From positions 3,707-67,706 of the forward strand of contig PAVS01000003.1 of the NCBI GenBank assembly GCA_002713145.1: a stretch of 64,000 nucleotides of DNA, in the 5' to 3' direction. Shown here one piece after another: positions 34,948-42,819 of this stretch. The DNA is from Halobacteriovoraceae bacterium (GTDB lineage Bacteria > Bdellovibrionota > Bacteriovoracia > Bacteriovoracales > Bacteriovoracaceae). The notes beneath the pieces were generated by a model. That model saw only the letters and a list, made by a program, of their open reading frames with translations, did not search any database and was not told the origin of the DNA. The position numbers and the translations under genes are program-made. Numbering within the stretch: position 1 is the first letter of the stretch; each line of letters begins with the position of its first letter.

Positions 34948-36008
34948 TCATTCCTCTGGCTTTCAAAAAGTAAATTATGACCAAAGCTGGTAAATTCACC
35001 GTCAAAAAGTTCAATCGCCTCAGACATATGGTCACGAGCTTGGGTGTTTAAACTTAATCCTGGTCCCAATAACTTCGGGGCAATATAGATGCTTAATCTG
35101 TCATATAGTTCACAATCAATAAAATGGCTAATCGTTTTCATTCCACCTTCGACGTAAATTGAACAAATACCTTGGGCATAGAGTTGGCTTAATAAGCTGT
35201 CCAGATCGAAACTTTGATCATTCATTGGCACTTGAATTTGCTTCACATTATGTGGACTTGGTCGCTCAGTAACTAAAATTGTTTGTTCTTTGAACTCATC
35301 TTGAAACACTTTATAATCCTGCTCAAGGTCACCGCGGGGATTTAATATGATTCGTTTGGTGCATTCATTTTTCTCACCAATCCTTATACTCAAAGAGGGG
35401 TTATCATGTTTGATCGTTTGATCTCCCACCATAATGGCATTATAGAGGGAGCGCTCTAAATGCACATGATGTCTTGATTTCTCATTCGTGATCCACTTCG
35501 AGCTATTTTTGAGGGTGGCGATTTTTCCATCCAGTGTTTGAGCCCATTTTAAATGAATAAAAGGTCTTTTCTTTCGCATATTAGTAAAAAAAACTTCATT
35601 TAAAAGTTCACCTCGTCTGGCCAAAACACCGTACTCAACCTCAATACTAGCTGATTGCAATTTTTTGACTCCCTTACCAGACACCTCTGGGTTTGGGTCC
35701 AGATTGGCGATGACGACTTTACCTATATTGGCCTCGATAATCGCATCCACACAGGGTGCAGTTCTCTTATTGGTATGACAACAGGGTTCGAGGTTACAGA
35801 TGAGTGTAGCGCCAGCAACGTCTTTTTGAGCAGCTTTAAGTGCTGCTACCTCTGCGTGATCAAGTCCTGCTCTGGCATGAAAGCCTTCTGCTATCATCTC
35901 TCCATCTTTAACGATGATTGAGCCCACGTAAGGGTTAGGGGAAGTTTCTCCTATGGCTTTTTTTGCCAAACGAAAGCACTCTTCCATATGGATTTCATAC
36001 TCATTCAT
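34932..36008 (-). CDS. ribD: Bifunctional riboflavin deaminase/reductase
   Basis: This protein of about 358 residues has two domains. The N-terminal deaminase (about 1-145) has HAEVAALKAA and PCCHTNKRTAPC as zinc site. The C-terminal reductase has LKWAQTLDGKIA, TNEKSRHHVH and YVEGGMKTISHF. It performs the second and third steps after GTP cyclohydrolase II. I chose ATG 36008, which overlaps the stop of the Xer-like gene as TAATG, rather than a start six codons upstream. No FMN riboswitch lies directly before it; an RFN element, if present, would have to precede the Xer-like gene. Confidence 0.94.
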   Translation of the reverse strand: MNEYEIHMEECFRLAKKAIGETSPNPYVGSIIVKDGEMIAEGFHARAGLDHAEVAALKAAQKDVAGATLICNLEPCCHTNKRTAPCVDAIIEANIGKVVIANLDPNPEVSGKGVKKLQSASIEVEYGVLARRGELLNEVFFTNMRKKRPFIHLKWAQTLDGKIATLKNSSKWITNEKSRHHVHLERSLYNAIMVGDQTIKHDNPSLSIRIGEKNECTKRIILNPRGDLEQDYKVFQDEFKEQTILVTERPSPHNVKQIQVPMNDQSFDLDSLLSQLYAQGICSIYVEGGMKTISHFIDCELYDRLSIYIAPKLLGPGLSLNTQARDHMSEAIELFDGEFTSFGHNLLFESQRNECLQD

Positions 36009-36940
36009 TATAGTTCCAGGTAACAATATTTATTAGGCTGTAATTCGAGTAAATCACGATAGGGTTTTAAGCTATATTGAGGCTGAACCCCCATCCATTC
36101 TTTGATTCGAGCTTCTGGTCTATCTTGCCCCAGCCATTTAAAGATGCATGCTTGTCTGATATTTTTGGCCGTGAGTTGAATATCAAAAAGCCTTGAATAT
36201 TCTTTAAAGATAACTTCAATTCCCCGGGCAGATAAACCACCACTTAATATACGATAGGGGTTTCCATTAAATAAATAATGAGAAAAATCAATATCGTCTT
36301 TTTGTTTTTGTTTTAAAAGCGCTTCTGAGTATTCAAGATGTAAACTATTGAACTCTTTTGGCATACTTATTGTGAAGGGATCTCTTTTTTCAGGGGCCAC
36401 TAGAATACGATATTCTTTCTTATAGAGTTGTATATGTTCTGCTCTTAGGTTTTCGATATGAGAGACTTTAAGACCGCCACCATAGATGAGTTGAATAAGC
36501 ACTCTATTTCGTAGATTGAGCAGTTTATCGAAATGTTTATGAGACAACTCTGGGTTCAAACTTTCAAAAACGGCTTTAATAACGTGGAACTCGGGAGGGT
36601 TAGGGAGATCCACCACCTTCGGGCTCACTAACATTTTTTTTACTGGGTTATCGGGGTAAATATTTTGCGCCACCAGATAATCGAAAAACATTCTCAGGGC
36701 TTGTATCCTCCTGCGAATAGAATTGGGAGAGCTGTATTTCTGAGAGAGATATTTATTATACTCTTTAAGTTGTTCGTGGGTGATAGCAGTGATGACTGAT
36801 TTTTGACCTTTAATGGCCAAAAATTGCATAAATATATTGAGGTCGGTGCGATAGTTTTTGATTGTATTAAAACTTTTACCATCGTCAGCTAATTTCTTAC
36901 AAAATAATGATTGATAATGACCTAGATCGATAGATTTCAT
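36008..36940 (-). CDS. XerC/XerD-like tyrosine recombinase homologue lacking catalytic residues
   Basis: This 310-residue protein has the Xer architecture: an N-terminal SAM-like core-binding domain (SFNTIKNYRTDLNIFMQFL near 24-42) and a C-terminal catalytic fold. Aligned by eye with XerC, YGGGLKVSHI has Lys for the first catalytic Arg, KNIRQACIFKWL has Lys for the first His but keeps the second Arg, and WMGVQPQ has Val for the second His. The Tyr (SLKPYRDL) and beta-hairpin Lys remain. It probably binds DNA or a partner without normal recombination activity. It heads the rib operon, with a TAATG overlap to ribD. Confidence 0.8.
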   Translation of the reverse strand: MKSIDLGHYQSLFCKKLADDGKSFNTIKNYRTDLNIFMQFLAIKGQKSVITAITHEQLKEYNKYLSQKYSSPNSIRRRIQALRMFFDYLVAQNIYPDNPVKKMLVSPKVVDLPNPPEFHVIKAVFESLNPELSHKHFDKLLNLRNRVLIQLIYGGGLKVSHIENLRAEHIQLYKKEYRILVAPEKRDPFTISMPKEFNSLHLEYSEALLKQKQKDDIDFSHYLFNGNPYRILSGGLSARGIEVIFKEYSRLFDIQLTAKNIRQACIFKWLGQDRPEARIKEWMGVQPQYSLKPYRDLLELQPNKYCYLEL

Positions 36941-37151
36941 TGCAATTTATTACCATTTAAAGTTCGTAACTTCAATGACTTAGAGAAAGTGTTTTAGCAA
37001 GTAGGGTAATTTTTTTAAACTCCAAAAAATATGTGGGTGGTTGGCTTTAGTTGTGTTAAGTTCTCGCCACTTTAAAATTTGGGGAAGAAGAATCGGTCTG
37101 CGACACGGTCAGGATAGGGGTGAATATTTCTATAGAGACCAGACTTTACGT

Positions 37152-37229
37152 TTGAGTTGCCCTGTGTTAGAAGCAGGGCAGCTTCAAAAATGAAACTTAA
37201 GTAGGTCATGGAGATAAACCATGGGCCTA
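37152..37229 (+). promoter_or_regulatory. Twin-hairpin leader of rnc
   Basis: Two strong stems lie just before rnc. The first (37152-37187) has 13 pairs, TTGA-GTTGCCCTG with CAGGGCAGC-TCAA, one bulge and a 9-base loop. The second (37202-37229) has TAGGTCATGG with CCAT-GGGCCTA, one bulge and a 7-base loop. AGGTCAT (37203) can alternatively pair with ATGACCT (37231-37237). In E. coli RNase III cleaves its own leader hairpin; the same control is plausible here. Confidence 0.55.
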
Positions 37230-37248
37230 GATGACCTTGGAGAGAAAT

Positions 37249-38028
37249 GTGATTGGATCACAAATATCAAAAAATATTTTTGATGAGTTAATACCTTTAA
37301 ACCCTAAAAATAAAGTCCGAGAGATACAGAACTTTGTGGCCAAAACGGTGGCCGACAATTCAGATCTACCTGAGCTTGACTCCCATATACTGACTCAAGC
37401 TCTCACGCATAAATCTTTTGCGCACGAAGTTTCTCATGAATTAGAAAATAACGAAGTCTTAGAGTTTTTAGGGGATGCCGTGCTTGATCTGATTGTTTCA
37501 GAAAAACTTATGGAGCTTTATCCCAATGTTTCTGAAGGAAAACTCTCTAAACTTCGAAGCTCAATTGTAAATGAAAAATCACTCACTACTTTTTCGGAAG
37601 CTCTCAAGCTTGGTCAGTTTCTTTTGGTGGGGAAAGGTGAGCTAAAATCTGATGGTCATATGAAATCTTCACTTCTTAGCAATGCTTTCGAAGCGGTTAT
37701 CGGAGCTATTTATAAGAATAAAGGGCTGGAGGCTGCGAGAAGTTTTTTTTATGAAACCGTAGATAAAGCTGATCAAGACACGTGGTCTCTGGAATCGTTA
37801 GAGAGTTTCGATGCTAAAACCAGATTGCAAGAAATGGTGATGAAAAAATATCAAACTCTTCCTGAATATAAGAGTGAATCAGTAGATGATGAGTTCAAAA
37901 TTAAATGTTTTATTCGTAATCAGGAAATCGCTCAGGTGACTCACTCCTCTAAGAAGAAAGGGATGCAGGAGCTTGCTCAAAAAATTTTAAATGAAAACTT
38001 ATTAGATACATTGGAGAAAGAATGTTAA
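37249..38028 (+). CDS. rnc: Ribonuclease III
   Basis: This protein of about 259 residues processes rRNA precursors and cleaves double-stranded RNA. It has the signature NNEVLEFLGDAVLDL with catalytic acids, the second acidic site in NAFEAVIGAIY, and a C-terminal double-stranded-RNA-binding domain (about 180-255, DAKTRLQEMVMKKYQTLPEYK). I prefer GTG 37249, seven bases after GGAGAG. An ATG at 37231 has no ribosome-binding site and lies next to a hairpin. The stop overlaps era by 7 bases; the neighbouring rnc-era pair is widely conserved. Confidence 0.95.
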   Translation: MIGSQISKNIFDELIPLNPKNKVREIQNFVAKTVADNSDLPELDSHILTQALTHKSFAHEVSHELENNEVLEFLGDAVLDLIVSEKLMELYPNVSEGKLSKLRSSIVNEKSLTTFSEALKLGQFLLVGKGELKSDGHMKSSLLSNAFEAVIGAIYKNKGLEAARSFFYETVDKADQDTWSLESLESFDAKTRLQEMVMKKYQTLPEYKSESVDDEFKIKCFIRNQEIAQVTHSSKKKGMQELAQKILNENLLDTLEKEC

Positions 38029-38984
38029 TTGAAGACCAACACCCCCATAATAAACATATTATGGCCGCATTACTTGGGAAACCAAACGCAGGGAAATCAA
38101 CACTTATAAATTATTTACTAGGCTTTGACTTATCTATTGTAAGTTCAAAACCTCAAACCACGAGAAACCACTTTCATTGTAATCTCACAGTTGATCGCAC
38201 CGAAATTGTATTAGTGGACACTCCGGGTATTCATCAGTCTTCACAAGAACTCAATATTCGAATGAATGGTCAGGCGGAGTGGGCCAGCGATGGAGTCGAC
38301 CTAAACTTACTTTTAGTGGACCTTACAAAAGATGTCTTGAGTGAAGTGCAAAACTTCATGAAAAATTTTGATAAAGAATTAAGTGAGACATGGATCTTAT
38401 TTACCAAGTCAGACCGAGTGGAGAATTTGGAAAATAAAAACTTTGATGGTTTTTTTGAGAAAATACAAAAACTCATACCTGCTGCTTCAAAGTATTTTGT
38501 TATTAGTCCTAAGACAGGGGATAATGTCCATCTTCTTACAGCCGCTCTTTGTGATGCAGCAGAGCCTGGACCTCATCTCTATCCTGATGGCGCTGTCTCT
38601 AATAAGAATATGCGCTTTTTTGCCTCTGAGTATATTAGAGAGCAAGCGTTTAAAACTTTAAAAGAAGAGCTTCCTTATGAGTTAGCGGTTGTGATCGATC
38701 AGTATCAAGATCCAAATGCAGAAGAGAGAGATACAAAAATTTCAGCGAGTATTTTAGTCAATAGACCCAGCCAACGTGCTATTGTCGTTGGGGCTAAGGG
38801 AACAGTGATCAAAGAAATTGGAACCAACGCCCGTAAGAAAATAGAAGCCATGGTGGGAGGAAAAGTTCATTTGAATTTACACGTAAAAGTGAGTCCGAAA
38901 TGGTTTAAAAATAATTTTGTACTCGATGAGATCGGGCTGCCTCGAACGCCTAAGTCTCACCGAGTTTGGAGAAAAAAATCATGA
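38022..38984 (+). CDS. era: GTPase Era
   Basis: This 320-residue GTPase acts in 16S rRNA maturation and 30S assembly. Its G domain has G1 GKPNAGKST near residue 20, switch I PQTTRNH, G3 DTPGIHQ and G4 TKSD. A C-terminal KH domain has AIVVGAKGTVIKEIGTNARKKIE in parts (about 245-290) that bind the 3' end of 16S rRNA. The length is close to E. coli (301). It is coupled to both rnc (overlap) and der (ATGA). Confidence 0.96.
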   Translation: MLIEDQHPHNKHIMAALLGKPNAGKSTLINYLLGFDLSIVSSKPQTTRNHFHCNLTVDRTEIVLVDTPGIHQSSQELNIRMNGQAEWASDGVDLNLLLVDLTKDVLSEVQNFMKNFDKELSETWILFTKSDRVENLENKNFDGFFEKIQKLIPAASKYFVISPKTGDNVHLLTAALCDAAEPGPHLYPDGAVSNKNMRFFASEYIREQAFKTLKEELPYELAVVIDQYQDPNAEERDTKISASILVNRPSQRAIVVGAKGTVIKEIGTNARKKIEAMVGGKVHLNLHVKVSPKWFKNNFVLDEIGLPRTPKSHRVWRKKS

Positions 38985-40750
38985 AATCACGCTCATGTGT
39001 CATCTCTCTTATTGGCAGGCCTAATGTAGGGAAAAGCTCCATTTATAATCGACTAATGCGAAAATCATTTAAAGTCATGACTTATGACCAACCTGGTGTC
39101 ACTAGGGATAGACATTATTCTATCGCGAACTTCACTGATGCCAGAGGAGAGAACCCTACAGATGTCATTCTTATTGATACCGGTGGTTTTTACCCGGAAA
39201 AAATAGAGCCAGAAAAAAAAGAGGGTAAGAAAAAAACCGCTGAGCCTTTTTTTAATATAATGGCCGACCAGGCCAAGCTTGCTATTGATGAATCTGATTT
39301 AGTGTTAATGGTGGTGGACGTAAGAGAAGGTCTTATTCCTTTTGATCAAACCATCTGTGATTATATTCGCACAACTAAAAAACCTATGTGGCTTCTTGTG
39401 AATAAATTTGATTCGGATAAACAATGGGGAGATGAAGGGGAGTTTTATTCCTTAGGTCTCAAAGAGGATGATTTCTTTATTGTATCTGCTGAGCATGGCA
39501 GAGGATTGGAAATTCTACGTGAGAGTATTCATAACTACGCAACTCAATTTAATGAGTCAGGAGAAGGTATTCAGAAAGGAGTCACCCCTAATCATGATGT
39601 GGTTGCAAACGTGGCCATCGTGGGGGCGCCAAATGCTGGTAAATCGACTCTGCTAAATCAATTCTTAGGTGCCCATAGGGCCCTCGTCTCCAATGTTGCG
39701 GGAACCACCGTTGATCCTATTGAAGGTTATTTTGATCTGCGTTTTGGTCAGGGTGCAAGTGAGCTTGAAGCGCTAGAGGATCAATTTCGTAAATCCAACC
39801 AAGAACTTTTAGCAGAGTTTAAAGAGCATAGTAAAGAGATTGAAAAAGCTGAAATGCTGGCCTATGACGAACTTCCTGAAGAATATAAATCCAGTGAAGA
39901 AGATTTTGACGATGAAAGTGAAATGGAGTTTTTAGACGAGCATGATGAAGAAGCAGAGCTTTCAAAAATCTCAGATGATATGGACCGTGATGATACCACA
40001 CTTGGTGAGAGGGAAGATGAAAGTGAACAAGCCTCTGAAGAGATTGAAGAAAATCCCTACCGCTCGATTAAATTAGTTGATACCGCTGGGATTAGAAAAC
40101 AAAAAGTAGTCACAGGCTTTATAGAAGAACAATCTGTTTTTAGATCACTCAAATCTATCTCAGAAGCTGATGTCGTCATTTATGTGGTAGACTCGACAAA
40201 GGGAATTACTCATCAAGATCGCAGGCTTTGTGATATCACGCTAGAGAAAGGGAAGTCTTTGATCATTTGTATGAATAAAATTGATCTTATCAATGATAAA
40301 ATCAATGACCCCAAGAAAAAACGTGAGTGGCTCATGGATTTGAGAGATAGTGTTCCTTGGCTTGGCTTCTGTGAGATTATCACTATTAGTGCTCTTAAAG
40401 GAAAGTATCTCAATACATTAAAAAATTCTCTCAAACATACTATTCTTATTCGCAACCAAAGAATCACCACTGGTAAATTGAATAAGACCATCTCTGCTTT
40501 GGTGGAGCGCAATCCGGTAACCTTAGATAAATCTAGAGGAGTGAAGTTCAAGGTGAAGTATGCATCGATGCTTAAATCAACGCCGCCGACCTTCTTATTA
40601 TTTACGAATAAATCCAAAGGGATTCCACAAAACTACAGAAAGTATCTAATGAATGGATTGAGAAGAGAGTTTCAGATGGTGAATACTCCGGTGCATCTTA
40701 TTTTTAGAACAACAACGGATATTGAAAGAAGGCTAAAGCGAACAAAATAA
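38981..40750 (+). CDS. der: Ribosome-assembly GTPase Der (EngA) with acidic insertion
   Basis: This 589-residue protein has tandem G domains (GRPNVGKSS at about 12 and GAPNAGKST at about 214) and the C-terminal KH-like domain, as in Der, which matures the 50S subunit. It is about 100-150 residues longer than usual. The excess is mainly a very acidic Asp/Glu-rich stretch (about 256-357, for example EEDFDDESEMEFLDEHDEE) inside G domain 2, between the TTVDPIEG switch I and DTAGIRKQ. A smaller Lys/Glu-rich insertion follows DTGG in domain 1. ATG 38981 overlaps the era stop; a TTG five codons upstream is rejected. Confidence 0.95.
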   Translation: MKSRSCVISLIGRPNVGKSSIYNRLMRKSFKVMTYDQPGVTRDRHYSIANFTDARGENPTDVILIDTGGFYPEKIEPEKKEGKKKTAEPFFNIMADQAKLAIDESDLVLMVVDVREGLIPFDQTICDYIRTTKKPMWLLVNKFDSDKQWGDEGEFYSLGLKEDDFFIVSAEHGRGLEILRESIHNYATQFNESGEGIQKGVTPNHDVVANVAIVGAPNAGKSTLLNQFLGAHRALVSNVAGTTVDPIEGYFDLRFGQGASELEALEDQFRKSNQELLAEFKEHSKEIEKAEMLAYDELPEEYKSSEEDFDDESEMEFLDEHDEEAELSKISDDMDRDDTTLGEREDESEQASEEIEENPYRSIKLVDTAGIRKQKVVTGFIEEQSVFRSLKSISEADVVIYVVDSTKGITHQDRRLCDITLEKGKSLIICMNKIDLINDKINDPKKKREWLMDLRDSVPWLGFCEIITISALKGKYLNTLKNSLKHTILIRNQRITTGKLNKTISALVERNPVTLDKSRGVKFKVKYASMLKSTPPTFLLFTNKSKGIPQNYRKYLMNGLRREFQMVNTPVHLIFRTTTDIERRLKRTK

Positions 40751-40751
40751 T

Positions 40752-41552
40752 TTACCAAGAGATCACGTAGTTCATCATGATATCGAATGCATCTCCTCTG
40801 AGATCTTCATATCCGTACTTGCTGATAATTCCCTGGTCTTCATCTTCTTGTTCTTCTGTCAGTTGACGGTAGTCTTGAGTGAATTTATCGAAGTAATTCA
40901 CCTTGTGATAAAGAAACTCAATATTAAAATAGGTTTCTTTTAATTCAATAGGAAATTCTAGGCCAGCTCCAATACCTACACCCAGGCCTCCCCCTTCTTG
41001 ATCGGAAAAACCATCTCTTTCAGGGAAAGAATTCGTTTGATACCAGTACTCAACTCTTCCCACAAAGTAGGGGTTGGAGTAAGTAATGGCGGTTCCGAGA
41101 TCTGTGGTATCGATATAATAACGAAAGCCCATATAGGGTCTAAGCATACTGGTTTCAACCGCTCCAATGATTTGAGTGGGAGATCCCTGGACAAAAGTAT
41201 CAATAAACATAGTGTGCTTGGAATAGGCCATGCCCATCACAAACGCATTTTGAAAATCCATAAAGTAGAGCAGACCAAAGTTAAAGGAAGGGTGATTATC
41301 TTCGTAAGCCAGCCCTCTGTTATCATTGAAGGTGGTAAAACCAAGTCCTAACATGACGGAGAAAAAACGAGCATAACGATAAAAACGTTCATCCTCCATC
41401 ACTTGTGCCGCTTCAAGATCTTCATTAAAATCTTGAAAGATATTTCCATCGGTACTGAGTCCATCATCTTCAAATTGGGAACTAAAGTCCTGAGCAAATG
41501 TCGCGCTCGGAAGGACTAAGATGAATATTAAAATTTTTGTAATGAAACTCAT
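40752..41552 (-). CDS. Exported outer-membrane barrel-like protein
   Basis: This 266-residue protein has a signal peptide (1-20, LVLPSATFA). An acidic linker (DGLSTDGNIFQDFNEDLEAA) is followed by barrel-like alternating aromatic strands (RYARFFSVMLGLGFTTFND, GFRYYIDT) and a C-terminus rich in Tyr and Trp (YVISW). It is probably outer-membrane embedded. Six bases separate it from the upstream barrel-like gene on the same strand, so they form a two-gene operon inserted between der and yfgM. The function is unknown. Confidence 0.68.
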   Translation of the reverse strand: MSFITKILIFILVLPSATFAQDFSSQFEDDGLSTDGNIFQDFNEDLEAAQVMEDERFYRYARFFSVMLGLGFTTFNDNRGLAYEDNHPSFNFGLLYFMDFQNAFVMGMAYSKHTMFIDTFVQGSPTQIIGAVETSMLRPYMGFRYYIDTTDLGTAITYSNPYFVGRVEYWYQTNSFPERDGFSDQEGGGLGVGIGAGLEFPIELKETYFNIEFLYHKVNYFDKFTQDYRQLTEEQEDEDQGIISKYGYEDLRGDAFDIMMNYVISW

Positions 41553-41558
41553 TAAATC

Positions 41559-42047
41559 CTAGAGATAAAAGTGAACAGCTGAGCGAATCATATTATTTCC
41601 GTTGGTCGTGATATGAGTCTCATCATTATAATCGTAAAAAGACACTCCAAACTCAAAGCTAAAACCAATGCTATCGAGACCTTGAAAACTAAATTCAGTT
41701 CCAAACATACCATCGACCTGATAGCCCTGCTCCGTGGAGTCTTCCTCTTCGTTTTCATAAGTAAAAATGTTTCCGGCAAACGTAGAGTAGAAGTTCAGTT
41801 GTGGCTCTTCGTAAATAAGTTTGTAATATTTAATACCAAGGGCGTAAAATGATCCCTCAGAACTAGAATCAATTCCAAAATTTCCACCCAGAGCAGATGA
41901 TCGATTGCGTCTAAGTTTTAATGAAAGTGTTTTCATGTCCGTGATAAGGTGGTCGGACATTCCGACTCCAAGTCTTCCGATTTGACCCGCTGCAAAGCTC
42001 TCATTGGTGAAGGCCAGACAAAGACCTATAAGAATAATTTTTTTCAT
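41559..42047 (-). CDS. Exported barrel-like protein
   Basis: This 162-residue protein has a signal peptide (1-19, CLAFTNESFA). The mature part alternates hydrophobic and polar residues in short strands (SFYALGIKYYKL, NFYSTFAGNIFTY, SIGFSFEFGVSFYDY) and ends AVHFYL, a typical barrel C-terminus. It resembles small Omp-type barrels but is not identified. It is the first gene of the pair with the downstream barrel-like protein. Confidence 0.66.
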   Translation of the reverse strand: MKKIILIGLCLAFTNESFAAGQIGRLGVGMSDHLITDMKTLSLKLRRNRSSALGGNFGIDSSSEGSFYALGIKYYKLIYEEPQLNFYSTFAGNIFTYENEEEDSTEQGYQVDGMFGTEFSFQGLDSIGFSFEFGVSFYDYNDETHITTNGNNMIRSAVHFYL

Positions 42048-42135
42048 ACTAAAAGCTTAATGATTTCCTTTGCTTTTGACAACTTATTGGGTTTGGGAAT
42101 ACACTTTCTGCTTATAATTAATAAAAGGATATTAT

Positions 42136-42819
42136 ATGTCGACGACTCCCGAGCAAACTCAAGGACAGGGACCAAGTGTTGAAGAAACCTTAGAAAAAAC
42201 GGATTTTGGACAACTCATCAATGAGAATAAAAAACCCATTCTAATTATAGCTGCCATCGTGGTAGTCCTTATTATTGGCTATGCGATTTTTGCTCAAATG
42301 CAAAAGGCTCAACAAAAAGAGCGACTTGAAGATGTGTTTAAAGTCGAATCATCTGTTTTTATACCTTTTCTTGAAGATAAATCTGAGGCCAGTGATTATA
42401 GAGCAAAGCTCAATGGTATTGATGCTGAATATATTGGTGAACCCAATTTAGTTCCCAGTTTTCTTCAAGCACTTAATAAACTCAAAGAAAAAGATAGTCT
42501 AACTTCTGCTGATGCTGAGACAGCTCAAAAATGGCTAGATAATATTGATAAGAGATCAGAGCTTTATTTACTCACAGGTTTAAGAGTGGCAGTTCTGCAT
42601 GAAAATCTCGGGCAAAACGAAAAAGCCATCGCTGTCTTAGAAGACCTTAAAGGTAAGAACTACGGTGTTCTTACAGATAGAGTCCATTTTGAACTTGGAA
42701 GATTATATGTGGCCCAAGGAAATAAAGAGAAAGCACAAGAAAATCTGCAAAAGGTCATCGATTCCAAAGAACAAAATCAATTTAAAAGTATGGCAACAAT
42801 CTATATGAGTGAACTATAA
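42136..42819 (+). CDS. YfgM-like TPR protein, SecYEG-associated
   Basis: This 227-residue protein has a cytoplasmic N-terminal tail, one membrane helix (about 34-54, PILIIAAIVVVLIIGYAIF) and a periplasmic helical TPR part ending in repeats such as HFELGRLYVAQGNKEKAQENL. This is the YfgM layout, an inner-membrane chaperone associated with the Sec translocon. The following gene is bamB, as in E. coli (yfgM-bamB-der cluster). The stop and the bamB start are directly adjacent. The assignment rests on topology and synteny. Confidence 0.75.
   Translation: MSTTPEQTQGQGPSVEETLEKTDFGQLINENKKPILIIAAIVVVLIIGYAIFAQMQKAQQKERLEDVFKVESSVFIPFLEDKSEASDYRAKLNGIDAEYIGEPNLVPSFLQALNKLKEKDSLTSADAETAQKWLDNIDKRSELYLLTGLRVAVLHENLGQNEKAIAVLEDLKGKNYGVLTDRVHFELGRLYVAQGNKEKAQENLQKVIDSKEQNQFKSMATIYMSEL

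Noticed and set aside
36941..37080. FMN (RFN) riboswitch for the rib genes
   Set aside because: I looked upstream of the Xer-like gene and ribD for the conserved RFN core and did not find it.
37050..37248. 6S RNA, SRP RNA or tmRNA before rnc
   Set aside because: The hairpins are strong but I could not match the conserved SRP tetraloop, tmRNA tag or 6S central-bubble arrangement, and the position fits an rnc leader better.
40213..40617. 134-codon open frame antisense to der
   Set aside because: It lies opposite the conserved second G domain and KH-like region of Der; no ribosome-binding site and no recognisable protein pattern.
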